Shown: positions 43,863 to 55,379 of the stretch, one piece after another | Layout: every line of letters starts with the position of its first letter | Numbering within the stretch: the first letter of the stretch is position 1 | Source: Pseudevernia furfuracea | Taxonomy: Eukaryota > Ascomycota > Lecanoromycetes > Lecanorales > Parmeliaceae | Reading direction: 5' to 3' | Assembly: GCA_022315425.1 (NCBI GenBank) | Contig: JAIUPT010000020.1 | Span: forward strand, 1,054,001-1,118,000 | Length of the DNA stretch: 64,000 nt | Notes under the pieces: model-generated | Told to the model about the DNA's origin: nothing | The model's input: only the letters and a program-made list of their open reading frames with translations | Databases searched by the model: none | Translations under genes and position numbers: made by a program

Positions 43863-46800
43863 TCATTTGATCCCGTATTGCTGTAGCCAAGTCGGTGCCT
43901 CTTCTTCCACCATCACACCGCTGTTCCGATGACTACTTCCTTTAGTGCTTACTCTTCCAACACTCGATGGCCTCGAGGACACAGTATCCTGCTTCCTGAA
44001 CGCCGATTGAGAGACCGGAACTTCCAGCATGCTACCTCCAACATCTTTTCCGCCTTCGACTTGCACAAAGTTTGTAGCACTCTTCACTTTCTCCCCCATG
44101 AGATTGCCTTCAGCCCCGCCTTCCTCGAGAGTAGTGGTAGAAGGGTTGACATCCTCCATCACACCTATCTGAGATGTCCACCGACGAGTCAAGCTTCTCT
44201 TCAAGCGGGACCATGCCCCTAGGTCGTCATACTCGGCATCTCGATCTGTTGATCCAGCGCGGGTTCTAACAAGAATTTCACAGTCAGCCATCCCGCTCTC
44301 AAAGTTTGCAGCCAAATTATGAAACAAGCTCCAGGAGCTGAAATCGGTTTACAATGCCAATTCTTCATGCGACATCACTTGCTGCACCGGTTAGGGAAGG
44401 GCCACACGGGAAATACTAACGTCTTTGAAGAGTCATTCCAAAACGTGATCAGGCGCCATTTAGTTCTATCTAGAATTTTCTGAGGCCTTATATAATCGTT
44501 CGGACCAGATCTCGTCCATAATCGGGGATATGCGGTCGCCAGCTCGAAAAAAAGGTGTTCATAGATTCCTCGTTGGTAGGGCTACCACATTTCGCAGTCA
44601 GTATGTCCATGTGTAGATTCATTTGAGTAAGGCATGTCTCAGGAGTGAAGGGAGCGGTTAAATGAGCAATTTGCTCCTGCAATATGTCTTGCAACTCAAA
44701 AGCATTCTCCAAGACGAAGAGATAACCCAGGAAAGTGCCTTACTGTCTGCCTTCTCCGTGCAAGAAAGTGTTTTATGAAGTACCAGCCGACTAGAACAAT
44801 GACCATCATGGGAACTGCCGATGCAAAATAATACTTGACATCCGGATCTGATTGGAAAATGTCGACATTCATACTAAATGCTTGTCAGTAAATTTTCGGA
44901 CCTGCAACGGAATTCTAGGTTTTACCCGAAGAAGCTGCTGATGAAGGTCAAAGGGAGAAAGATGAACGTAATCCAAGATAAACGCCACATGCTTGTATTG
45001 AGCTGCAGAGAGTGGCGACTGTCCCGGATCTCCACTGATTTGTACATGAGATCCGCCAAGTTGGCGGTTGGCTTGACCAGATCTTCTTGTACCAAGTCTC
45101 GTATTTTCTCCATGTCGTCCGGGCTTGCATCTAACCAATTGTCCTCCACTTCTGGTTCGCTCAAAAACTCTCGGAGATTTGTCTGCATCTCTTTTACAAC
45201 GGCGACGTGGATAGATACGAGTCTCTCGACCTTGAGCCACATGCTGGAATTGGCCCATAGCTCTGGTGCGCGGGATTCGTCTGCCGGCTGCTCGTAAATC
45301 TTGTCTTCGAGAATGGACACGTGAGTGTTGGAAACATCAAGAAAATTCTCCCAATTCTCCGCGACACTCTTCCACACATCTTGCAGAACGATCTTCATGC
45401 ACTCTAAAGCCATACGGTCGTCGTTTGATACATCGTGGGACTCGTACGCTAGATAAAACGGCAGCCTTCGCCATCTTGACTCCCATTGCTGCCGGGCAGC
45501 GATAACTGTGTCTTCAATCGAGCCTGATTGGGAATTCTCGAAGATTATGATGGTATTACCATTGTCCAAAGAATGAAGATCTGGAACATATTTGTGAGTG
45601 TCATTTTCGTTCTTGACCTCTCGGTATGGATTCTCTATGTCCTGATATTGGGACATTTCCTGCACAGTTTCTTTGTGTTGTATATAGCAAGAAATTCTGA
45701 ATGAATTTCGAGTCAGTACTTTCCCTTTAGGATGCTTCTAGAGTCCGAAGACATGTCTCGGGAAGCGGAAAAGAACTCCGGCCCCCAAAACATGATGAGA
45801 AGGGGGATGTTTAGTCGGAAAAGATAGCTCACCGTTGAACGTAAACATCCCATCCGTAGCGAGCGTTATCATCTTTGTCGTAGTAATTTAACTCCATCAT
45901 TTTCTCTTTGGAGTTCTCGTCATTTTTCATCTGTGCCTCCGAGCAACTGTAGTACTTCAAATAGTCAAGGCCAAACGAAGTTCGGCTAAGACCTCTCCAT
46001 GGGTCGTGACTTCGCACATTTTGGAGTTAGCATTACTTCTTCAAGTGAAATCAGAAGGATCATCTCCAAAATATACGTACGTAGTCTTCCACGATTTTCC
46101 GCTCAAGAAAGTTTTACCACCGCGCCTTTCGGGACGTTTATATTTGACATACTTTCCGAAATCGGTGCCAACAAGGCTATCTTTAGCGGTGATGTTGAAC
46201 TTATGGAGCAAAAATGGAGTTGCCCAATCTGCATTCTGACAATGCATAACGCGGAGAACTGCCTGACCGCAACGATCGGGCTATCATAATAATCAGATCA
46301 AGGTGCAATAATATAAGACACAAAAACCTTCACATTCGAATACAACTTGCGGAGATCATCAATGGAACTGATCTCCTGAGCAGCGACTTTTCGCATACCT
46401 TCTCTGGAGTAGTCTATGACTATCAGTATCAATCTTTGGAGAAGCTCTGTGGGTGTTTAATGTTCTAGACGTATAGTCTAGATTGATGTGTGGAAGTATC
46501 GTACCTTGTTTGACATAGTCAATCACGAGAATTCTTCCATTCTTCAGGCTATCTGGCGAATCGTAGCTCTTGTACCATTTCAGGCCAGGGCTTCGAGGTC
46601 GTTTCTTCCATGCATGCGGTGCTTTGCTCATGGGGAATTGCACGGCAGAATAGGAAATCGGCGCAGTTTTCGGTTGGACGCCATGTTCAAACGTGTCTGT
46701 CTGTATAGCATCCTCAGATTTTCTTGACCCTAGTCTTCCATCAGACTCGGATTAATGGTAGCACTTTTAATATGTGGGTGTACCTCTGCTGTGGGACCGC

Positions 46801-46880
46801 TCTTCATCACTGAGCGATCCCCGCCTACTGGCTTTATCGGGCGAAGATGGTCCTGGTATTACGTTTAGTTGGCTGCTCAT
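43863..46880 (-). CDS. CorA-like Mg2+ transporter-domain protein, 9 exons
   Basis: Predicted 749 aa. Exons in coding order: 46784-46880, 46505-46729, 46328-46413, 46081-46280, 45833-46009, 44926-45696, 44744-44873, 44421-44581 and 43863-44265; all eight junctions keep phase. The cytosolic part includes LKWYKSYDSPDSLKNGRILV. The membrane region reads MWRLSWITFIFLPLTFISSF, then FGMN (about 518-521) and a second TM, SAVPMMVIVLVGWYFIKHFL (about 535-555). The GMN signature after TM1 marks the CorA family. Downstream blocks are PYQRGIYEHLFFELATAYP, LWTRSGPNDYIRPQKIL and YDDLGAWSRLKRSLTRRWTS, shared with a large, lineage-expanded group of fungal CorA-like proteins. Transport activity is not certain in this group. 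Four introns are introner-like. It diverges from TAF12. Confidence 0.85.
44266..44414 (-). repeat. Introner-like intron 4 (CorA gene, intron 8)
   Basis: Begins GTTAGTATTTCCCGTG and ends GGCTGACTGTGAAATT followed by CTTGTTAG. The 3' block matches the members at 45697 and 44582. Confidence 0.55.
44582..44743 (-). repeat. Introner-like intron 5 (CorA gene, intron 7)
   Basis: Begins GTAAGGCACTTTCC, contains CTGAGACATGCC, and ends ACATACTGACTGCGAAAT followed by GTGGTAG. The 3' block nearly equals that of the GC-AG member at 40351. Confidence 0.55.
45697..45832 (-). repeat. Introner-like intron 6 (CorA gene, intron 5)
   Basis: Begins GTGAGCTATCTTTTCCGAC, contains CCGAGACATGTC, GGACTCTAG and CATCCTAAAG, and ends AGTACTGACTCGAAATT then CATTCAG. 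Confidence 0.6.
46010..46080 (-). repeat. Introner-like intron 7, short form (CorA gene, intron 4)
   Basis: A 71-bp intron beginning GTACGTATATTTTGGAG and ending AGAAGTAATGCTAACTCCA then ...GCGAAG. Start and end blocks match the 166-bp member at 33667, but the middle is missing. Confidence 0.55.
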
Positions 46881-47382
46881 GACAAAGGGCTTAGAGTTCG
46901 TAGAGAATATGGTTGGGGTAAAGCTTGCTATGTACTACATACAAGAGGCAGAAAGAGACAATGACAAGCCGCTGATGGAGGCACAGCGGCATACTACCTC
47001 GATACCTCAATCCTCTCGTACGATTAGCTCCTACTAGTACCTACCTTAGTACCCTACCCTAAGAGCCTAGCTCGTCTAGGCTTAGCGGTACAGAGGCGGC
47101 TCTGCGGGACGATCGTTATGCCCCGCTACAGTGAAGACATCTCTGTGAAGACATCTCTGAGACTGTGACATCTCTGTGAAGTAAGTCGAAAATCTGCCTA
47201 CCGTACTTACCCACCTTACCCACATCAAACATTCGGGCTCTGAACATTAATTCTGTACTTGTCTACCTCTTTCGATTTGATGTGTTCATAGGATCACAGC
47301 CATTTGATCTTGTCCTTCGCTCCGCATTCTGTCCAACTTTCTGGCCACTGAGACGTCCCTGCTACAACTCCTTGCTGCTACT
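46881..47382. promoter_or_regulatory. Shared divergent promoter of the CorA-like gene and TAF12
   Basis: About 500 bp between two start codons. It includes a 14-bp direct repeat, GTGAAGACATCTCT, at 47131-47144 and 47145-47158, followed by partial copies to about 47181. No clear TATA box. Confidence 0.5.
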
Positions 47383-49269
47383 ATGGACAACCAAAACTCC
47401 AACGTCGCTCAACAGGGCAACAGCCTCCCTCCAATCACTAGCTTGATCAGACCTGAGCAAATACCTAAACTTCAACACTTTCCCGAGCATCAAAAGGAGA
47501 AGTACATCGAAGGCATCAGAAAGTTGTGGGAAACTATGGATACAACCTCCACAGGTTCGGAGCCATATCAAACCGCTTACAAAAAGCTCATCGAAGTTAC
47601 TATCAACATCAAAGCAAAAATAAATAAAACAAGGCAGGATGCTATGGCATTGCAGGCCGCGAATGGCGGTCAGCAAAACGGTGCCCGGCCTACAAGCTCT
47701 GGTCCGCAGGGTTCATTAGTGGACGTTCGAATACCCACTCAACACCTGCAAGGTGGAAATCAGCCCCAGTCTCACGGGCCATTCTCTGAAAAGGTGATTC
47801 AGAAAGTCTGGCAACTCGACATTCAAGCGACACCAAACGTGATCGCTACCGAAGGTCCAGAAGGTGCGAAGCGCTGGGTGAAAGACACTCAGAATAAGTA
47901 CGCACAACAATTAAAGACACTTGAGGAGGCGATGAACAAGCTCGGAGAGATAAAGCAAATCTTTGCATCGAGACAAAATTCAGATAGGCCTCTCAACGAG
48001 CAAGAGTTGAAAGGCCTTCAAACTCAGCAGGCTCAGGTTGAGCAAATTCAAAAACAGTCTAGAGAGCAGATAGAAAAATTCGTGAGCTCGCAAAAAGCTC
48101 TGAAGGAACGACAGGCGCAAGGCAAGCCTGTCAATCCCGAGAACACCACCTTTGACCAATCGCGAGTTCCCAATGCGCAGCCGGTGAAACAGGAGCCTAA
48201 TCAAGGCATGGGAGGACTACCTCAAGTATCCCAAGAACCGCTCGGCCAACCACACACAGTGAGCTCTGCCCTCGATGCTGCCCGGAACCAACCCAACCCA
48301 GGCCCACCTTCCGCAATGAGTCCGCAGAATCATGGCCAGCTATCACGACCACCAATGAATCAGCCGCCGATTTCTCGACCTCAGCCCAACCAGATGCCGA
48401 ATTCCATCTCACATCCACCTCTGAACATTAACACCAGCTCTCGGCCTCCAGAACAGCAACATAACTCACCACACGTCGCACCATCACATTCACCAGCTAT
48501 GCCATCTAACGCACAAGAGCCGTTCCCACTTTCTCAGAAAGCTGCTCAAGCTGCTATGGAGCAAGCACGATCATCATATTCTCACCCAAACATTCAGCAA
48601 TCCACCTCACATGGTCACCCTCCTCATGATCGGAATACGCGCGAACCTCAAAATAATCACGCCAAGATGCCCATCCCGAAAGACCTCATTCTTCAGCCCA
48701 CCCAGCCGGTGCCCATGGGCCCATCAAGGCCCACTTTGACTAATGGGCCCGCTGCAATGGGCCCCATGGGTCAGCCAGCTATTCAGAGGCATCCTGGCTA
48801 CGTACTCGAGGGTGAAGGAGAGAGAGTACTAAGCAAAAAGAAGCTGGAGGAGCTGGTTAGGCAGGTTACTGGTGGCACAGGAGGGGAAGGTGAGGAGGGC
48901 GAAGGTTTGACCGCTGAAGTTGAAGAGGTGAGGCCTGCTTGAATACTTTCATTATCACTTTTGGAATCACTTTAGCTCTCTCTTTGCTGGCTCATGCTAA
49001 TGCCCAAGCAGACACTTCTCCAGGTCGCTGATGACTTCGTCGATCAAGTCATTGTCTCGGCCTGCCGCCTCGCAAAACTCCGCCAGTCTTCAACTCTCGA
49101 GCTTCGCGACCTCCAGCTCATTCTCGAGCGCAACTACAACATCCGCGTGCCTGGCTACGCTTCTGACGAGTTGCGTACCGTCAAAAAAACGCAACCTACT
49201 CCGGGTTGGGCTCAAAAGTTAAGTGCTGTTCAAGCTGCTAAAGTCACTGGGGGCAAAGGAGATTTGTGA
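47383..49269 (+). CDS. TAF12: TAF12, TFIID/SAGA histone-fold subunit, 2 exons
   Basis: Predicted 600 aa from exons 47383-48927 and 49012-49269, with an 84-bp intron GTGAGG...AAGCAG and phase 0. The long N-terminal part is Gln/Pro/Asn-rich, with a conserved early block ([20 protein letters not shown]) and a charged coiled segment near residues 200-245. The histone fold spans the intron: [17 protein letters not shown] in exon 1, then [20 protein letters not shown] and [20 protein letters not shown] in exon 2. TAF12 pairs with TAF4 in TFIID and with Ada1 in SAGA and acts in RNA polymerase II transcription. Read without splicing, the frame ends just before the second half of the fold. Confidence 0.93.
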
Positions 49270-50396
49270 TACGAAATTTACATAAAGGCAAGCCTTACTT
49301 TGCATAAGGCAATCCAAAGCGACTTTGGCGTTGAAAAGGGGCAAGGGTACTAGGGGCGTACAATAATGCTGCATGATACCAGGCGCTGAGAGGACAACAG
49401 GGAGGACGTCATGCATTTTTAAGTAAGGAGGATATGGAAGGTCCTGATAGCTTAGTGAGATATGGATGCATTGCAGGTGAATTCCTGACCTGTCCTAATG
49501 GATGTCTCCCGATTCTGGGTGCGCTTGATTGACCGTCTTGACTAACTATAAAATTGCAACGACTCGAATTTACGCATATGCGGGGAGTCAATCTCCGTGT
49601 TTACAAAGCTCCATTGGATTTCCAAATTCTTGAAATGATATCTAGAGCTTTAAGACTGCAGTGAAAATCCGGTCTTTCTTGGTGACATTTGGTCTCATTG
49701 TATTTGGCTTCTGACCCAATCTCTGTGCCTGATGATTCTAGTCTAATACAAAACCACCAACCAATCTAGAAATTGCTTATCTGGATTTTCTCGCCCTCGA
49801 AATGCCCTCAACCCTGACTATTCATCTCACGAACGAAAAAGGCGTATTCGTAAACCAATAGCCACTACTCTAGTATCTTTCAATTCTCAATTTCAGGGAA
49901 TCATCCTGTTAGAAGGTCAAATAGGTGGTAAACCTATCAACCTTATATCTCAGGCAGACTAAGTATCGAGACATCAGCGATACGGGTCGCTGGGAAGACA
50001 AAAGTGTTTACCTTTACAATTCCATCTGCAGAACGTATTACCAGGTAGCATCTATTACAGAAGACGCTGTATTAACAGTGTTCTCTCGGATCCTTCCATA
50101 CCGGCTGTTTGAGCTTGGAAAGACAGGGGAGGCTCAGTCTTGGAGCCAGGCATCCTCATGGTATAGCGGACTCGGTGCGCAATACATCATCCTTTAAATA
50201 CCCACGCTTGGCTCAGCACGGCTAAGAATCAGCGTGTGATTGCTCTTCCGTCCTGCTATTCAGCGATTTCAAAATAGCAACAGCCGGAGTCGCTGCGATT
50301 GACGACATTCTCCTGAGGGGTGGCCGTTGCGGAAGGAAGGTCGTGGAACATTACATTTCTTGGTGTAGGTTGGCCTCGACATAACACATATATGCT
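49270..50396. other. Intergenic, nothing recognised
   Basis: About 1.1 kb between convergent TAF12 and SPC34. A 90-residue open frame at 49925-50197 lacks an informative motif. Confidence 0.4.
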
Positions 50397-51264
50397 TCAC
50401 CTCAATAGTCCCCCTAGGTCTCGCTCCATCCCTCTGACCCGATCCTCCAGTTGGCTTTTTTTCTTCTCAAGCTCTCGAATCTCGTCGTCTTCTCTTCTTA
50501 TATCTTCTTCGGTGACATGTATTTTCCCCTCAACAGGATTCACATCCTCGTCCTCTAGAGCTTCATCGTCGCCGTCGTCAACGTCTCCATCACCATCGGC
50601 GTGCTTGTTCATCTTTGCCAATTGCACCATCTGCCTTGACACCTTCGACTCGTATCGAGCAATAGAAGAGTTGAGTTGTTCGTAGCGGGAGCGCAGAGAC
50701 ACGATCCTCTCAGGGGCCCCAGCTATAGGACTATAAAGATATCAGCTTTTAATGACGTCGAAAATGAAAGGGGACGAACTAGACAGAGCATAATTTCTCA
50801 GCCTCCTTGAGCAAGAGGTTCACGTCGACTTCTCCCCTCTCTTTGCCTTCCTTTGCGCCCTCTTTCCGTATCTGCTCTCCTAACTCACCTCCTAGAAGTG
50901 TAGCTACAGCTGATCTCGGCCTCTGGGTCCTCATCAAACGGTTGCCGATTCCGTAAGGTTCCCCAGTGCCGTTCAAGCCATGGACTGTGCTACTACGAGC
51001 AACACTTGCAGCGGAAGGACGTGAGCCTCGATCAGGCTCGGCAAGTGTAAATAGAGCGCGTTCATGTGCCTCAGTATCCCGAATTAGAGCTGTAATATCG
51101 TAGGAATGTAGTAGGGCATTAGTGAAGATCTTGGTTGGGGGAAATCTACAATAGGTGGATTAGCTCGCACTTGTGCCTAAAGTCTTCACTGAGCCTTACG
51201 GAAGTTCTGCAATTGCAGCAGACGACAATGAGATCTGCTCCAGATGATTGTCCAGGAGCGTCAT
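50397..51264 (-). CDS. SPC34: SPC34, Dam1/DASH complex subunit, 3 exons
   Basis: Predicted 254 aa from exons 51200-51264, 50780-51145 and 50397-50730; phases agree. Exon 1 encodes MTLLDNHLEQISLSSAAIAE. Exon 2 continues PPTKIFTNALLHSYDITALI, RPRSAVATLLGGELGEQIRK and VDVNLLLKEAEKLCSVY. Exon 3 gives PIAGAPERIVSLRSRYEQLN and a C-terminal coiled coil with an acidic insert. These blocks are typical of Spc34, one of ten subunits of the ring-forming DASH complex that couples kinetochores to spindle microtubules. The second donor is GTTCGT, slightly unusual but required for phase and for the conserved SVYPI junction. It is divergent from RPN3. Confidence 0.9.
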
Positions 51265-51822
51265 TGTCTACGATATCCTCAAAAGCAGAGTGATGTTGGG
51301 ACTTGTCTTTCCTTTCTTGCTGTTTGTGATCACGCGCTTCGATAAGTCACTCGATGTCGCGTATGTAACTTGCATCATAACAGTAGTATTTCTCGTCCCT
51401 AAGTGACTAACGGAATAGGCAGGATCACGACTCAGCATCTCAAATCATCTACCACTCTAATCAACTTGACTACTAAATCCCTTGGTCTGGACTTCTTCCT
51501 CTCTTTCTCACTCATTCAAATAAGACCGAGCTTTGATCTTATACATTGTCTTTCGCGCTGGTTGAAGTGATCAGTCTATTCTGAGGCGCGGCCGTCTGCA
51601 CTTCACCTCTCCGCTCCCTTTACCGGCAATCATCAGGTGCAACTTTCTACGACACGATCCTCCGGCATCGGTGTTCTTTTGGTGACTTCTTCTCCGACAC
51701 TGAATACTCTCGCATCAACCAACTCTACCCACACAGAGAGGTTAACGGCTACACGACACTCAAGCTCTGGTGTCACATTCGCCGCTCGGCGTTTATTAGC
51801 TAAGCTCTTCGGCTTTTCGACC
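51265..51822. promoter_or_regulatory. Shared divergent promoter of SPC34 and RPN3
   Basis: About 560 bp between start codons. The right 190 bp is open in the RPN3 frame but holds no in-frame ATG, so it is taken as 5' UTR. No motif stands out. Confidence 0.45.
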
Positions 51823-53887
51823 ATGCCTGGTGAGAGACGGAACCTCAGGTCCAGCAAAGAGACTTCATCCTCCACAAACGGTGAGGAACCACGATCAAAC
51901 TCCCAAAGCTCCAGCTCCAACAAGGATAAGCCAGTGCCTACGAGAGCAACGTCATCAAAAGGCAAGACCCTACCTACGAAGAAAACTTCGGGAAAGGAGG
52001 GAGCTGAGGACAAGCCACATACGAATGGGACCGAGCCGGTGGAGAATGGCATCAATGGGACTGAAGATGTTGATATGGTAGATGACGGGCCTGAAAAAGT
52101 CAAAGTAGGGATTAATAAAGACGGCGACGACGAGATGACTGTGGTCGTGCCACCGCCGAAGAGCTCAAAGCTGTCTGGAGAGCCTAGCAAAGATGACGAG
52201 GGCGATATTGCAATGGAGAACACCGATAAGATCGACGGTGTCAGCCCTGAGCTCGATGCTAAAGCCAAAGCTGTTGCAGGTAAGTGATCAAGTGCAACCA
52301 AACCGGTCTTGGCCACGTTGTATGCAAGATTATGACAATGGGCTAACCACGTTATTGCAGACATCAAAGCAAACTTCACACTGTTAGAACGCGCTGTCGC
52401 GCAGTTTGACGCCCGCTTCACCTTACGAGTCCTTCGGTCTATCTCATCTATTCGGAAACGCCTGTCGCCAGATCTTCTCGCCCAAGTCATTATAGAAACC
52501 TACACCTCAACGAGCCCTATTGCAAAAACCCTTCTGGCTGCTTTAGGAAAAGAAGATGCATCGTTCGACAGCCCAGATACGTACTCAGAAATGGACATTG
52601 ACACACAGGCAAAGGACAAGTCTCAAACCCCAGGCAAACCGACCCCTTCCCCGAAAGACGTCCTCCCAGAGGTTGACACTTATCTATCTATCCTTGTCCA
52701 AATCTATCTCTACGATACCAAAGCAACCGAATTTGGCCCCAAATTCTCCAGCAATCTCGTAGAGAGACTTCGCACCCTGAACCGTCGAACTCTAGATGCC
52801 TTGTCTGCCCGGGTCTATTACTACTACTCCCTCTTCTTTGAGCAGCTCGCCCCATTACCTCCTTCGCCTATGGCTTCCGTTGTGTCTATCCGCCCTCATT
52901 TGCTGGCCGCACTTCGAACTTCGGTGTTACGGAAGGACCAAGACACCCGCGCTACCGTTACTACTCTTTTACTACGGAATTACCTATCAACCTCTCACAT
53001 CACTCAAGCTGATCTGCTGATATCGCATTCAGAGTTTCCTGCAGCGGCCTCGAACAACCAAATCGCTCGATACCTCTTCTATCTTGGCCGGATACGGGCA
53101 ATCCAATTATCATACACCGAGGCTCATGAGCATCTAGTTGGTGCTACTCGCAAGTCACCCGCAACACCAAGTGCGGGTGGCTTCTACCAAGCGGCTTCAA
53201 AGTTGTTGATCGTAGTTGAGCTCCTTATGGGAGACATTCCAGACCGAGCCATATTCCGCCAACCGAATCTCGAGCACGCCATGGAGCCTTACTTAAGCCT
53301 TGTCCAGGCTGTACGCGTTGGCAAGATTGAAGGATTTCTCAACGTTGTCCAGACACACAATGTGTTGTTTAGACGCGACGGTACCTATACTCTGATCCTT
53401 CGTTTGCGCCAAAATGTCATCAAAACTGGAATCCGCATGATGTCTTTGTCGTACGCCAAGATCTCACTGCGGGACATCTGCTTAAAGCTAGACTTGGAGA
53501 GCGAGCAATCGGCAGAGTACATTGTGGCCAAGGCAATCCGAGATGGGGTTATTGAGGCTTCCATCGACCATGAGCATGGTTTCATGAAGAGTAAGGAGCT
53601 CGGGGATGTATATGCTACTCGTGAACCTGGCGAAGCCTTCCACGACCGAATCAGAGCGTGCCTGGGTTTGCATGATGAGAGCGTAAAGGTATGTTGAAGT
53701 CGAATGTACGCCGCGTCTGAGCAAACAGCTGAAATCCATCCAGGCAATGCGGTACCCCATGAACCAACATCGACTGGAGCTGAAAAACGCTCAAGAAGCT
53801 CGTGAGCGCGAGAGAGAATTAGCAAAGGATATTGTAGAAGGCGAAATGGATGACGATGACGCCGGTGGAGATTTCGAGGGGATGTGA
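51823..53887 (+). CDS. RPN3: RPN3, 26S proteasome lid subunit, 3 exons
   Basis: Predicted 642 aa from exons 51823-52279, 52361-53688 and 53744-53887; phases agree. The first 150 residues are a low-complexity, charged extension (ETSSSTNGEEPRSNSQSSSS) beyond the usual yeast N-terminus. The core starts DIKANFTLLERAVAQFDARF. TPR-like and PCI regions follow: YLFYLGRIRAIQLSYTEAHE, FYQAASKLLIVVELLMGDIP, YLSLVQAVRVGKIEGF, FRRDGTYTLILRLRQNVIKT, MMSLSYAKISLRDICLKLDL and EYIVAKAIRDGVIEASI. The end, AMRYPMNQHRLELKNAQEAR, matches the family tail. Rpn3 (PSMD3) is a structural PCI subunit of the proteasome lid. Confidence 0.95.
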
Positions 53888-54331
53888 AGACTCGAAAGAC
53901 AGGACAATCATCCGTTACCAGACACTCAACATTTGGAAGATTCGGGGGGGCTTAGGCGGTTCACCCCTGTGTTACTACCTATCTGAGGTTCTCCAGGAGT
54001 CACCCTTTTAGCAGCATTTGGCACCAGCGAGTTGAATCCTCGCATGGGCTTTAATCACCACCTTGTTTCACATACCCATGCTCTGGTGGCACTACCACAG
54101 CGCACTACAGCATACAACTAGAAGCCTCAATACTACTAGCCTTTTTCAAGCCCTAATTGCAATAAATCTAGCATATTTTACCCACTTGGTTCGTTAGTAT
54201 TTGTAGCCATAGTTCGAATAATGCCTACTTTCGATGTAGCATATTCCCTCTCACCGTGATCCAAACAACACCTTTGCACCGACCATCTGCAAGGGCACCT
54301 TTTCCCGTGAGATGCATGTGCCGTAGCTGCT

Positions 54332-55379
54332 ATGTGAGTCTTCCATTCCAAGCATACCCACCAGCTCAATCTCAACGAACCGGAGGATTGACGTCTCCAT
54401 CCGCATCCGCCGCGCCATCCACCTCAAAGACCTCACCCTCCTCAAACGCATCATCAAGAACAACCCCAAGAGCCTGCAGAACCCAGATTTCGCAGACAAT
54501 GGCAACACCTCGCTCCACCTAGCCGCACAACTGGGGCTGGTGGACATCGCCGTGAGCAAGTCCAAACCCTCCCGCGTTTCCGTTTCGGAGGGGGTCCGTT
54601 GAAGCAAGGTGCTGATGATGGGGGGTATAGGAATTCCTGATTGACGCCGGCCATGAAGACGACGGCATCAGCAAGAATGCCAATTGGGACACCCCGCTCC
54701 TGCTCGCGGTGGAGACGTCGGAGGCCGTAGCCACGCTCCTGGCGACGAGGTTCCCGCGCTGCATCCCTTGGAGGAACAAGCAGGGCGCCGATTCCGTATG
54801 GGCTTCCTTCCCCCTTTTTACCCCTACCCCTACCCCTATCCCTATCCTTCCTCGCCCCCCCCCCCTTCAAATCCCTCTTTCTTTCTTTCTTTGGGGTTTC
54901 GACTTCCCCCGCTGACCTGCCTACCGCTGATGCTCACTTCCCGCACCCCGCATCCCGCCCTGCTCAACCACCTCCTCGCCCTCTCCCCTTCCCCGACTTC
55001 TCCCCTCGCTTCCACGGACACTGCCGGCAACACGCCTCTGCACTACGCCTCCGCGTACGGACAGCTCAAATCAATCCGCACGCTCCTCGAACACGGCGCC
55101 GATGCCTCGGCGCGGAATGCTTGGAGTTGGACGCCCGTCAGTTATAGCGCTAGTGTGCAGGCGGAGGTGTATTTCAAGGGGTTGGTCAATGCGGCGGAGA
55201 GGGAAAGGGAGGGGATGAGGGAGGGGATGGCTACGGTTACTGGAGCGAGGAGTAGGGGTGGGAGTGGGCCGAAGAGTGGTGGGGGGATGGTGAGGATGGT
55301 TAGCGCAGAAGGAGAGGAATTCGAGAGAATGAGAAGGAGTGGGGAGAGTGGGAGGGTGAGAGCTGGTAGTGGTGGCTGA
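54332..55379 (+). CDS. Ankyrin-repeat protein with split start codon and an intron lacking AG
   Basis: Best model is about 261 aa from AT at 54332-54333 joined to 54386-54551, then 54631-54795, then 54927-55379. The first intron (52 bp, GTGAGT...CCGGAG) splits the ATG, giving MIDVSIRIRRAIHLKD; no other in-frame ATG precedes the conserved block. Ankyrin blocks are NGNTSLHLAAQLGLVDIA, AGHEDDGISKNANWDTPLLL and FPRCIPWRNKQGADS, then NTPLHYASAYGQLKSIRTLL and EHGADASARNAWSWTPVSYS. The third intron starts GTATGG but has no AG before 55063; by homology exon 4 should begin LMLTSR after CTACCG. The coding function is therefore doubtful unless a non-AG site or a downstream AG is used. The C-terminus is rich in Gly, Ser and Arg. 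Role unknown. Confidence 0.55.

Noticed and set aside
51633..52490. 285-residue frame on the minus strand opposite RPN3
   Set aside because: Low-complexity Ser/Leu shadow of the charged RPN3 N-terminus; no motif.
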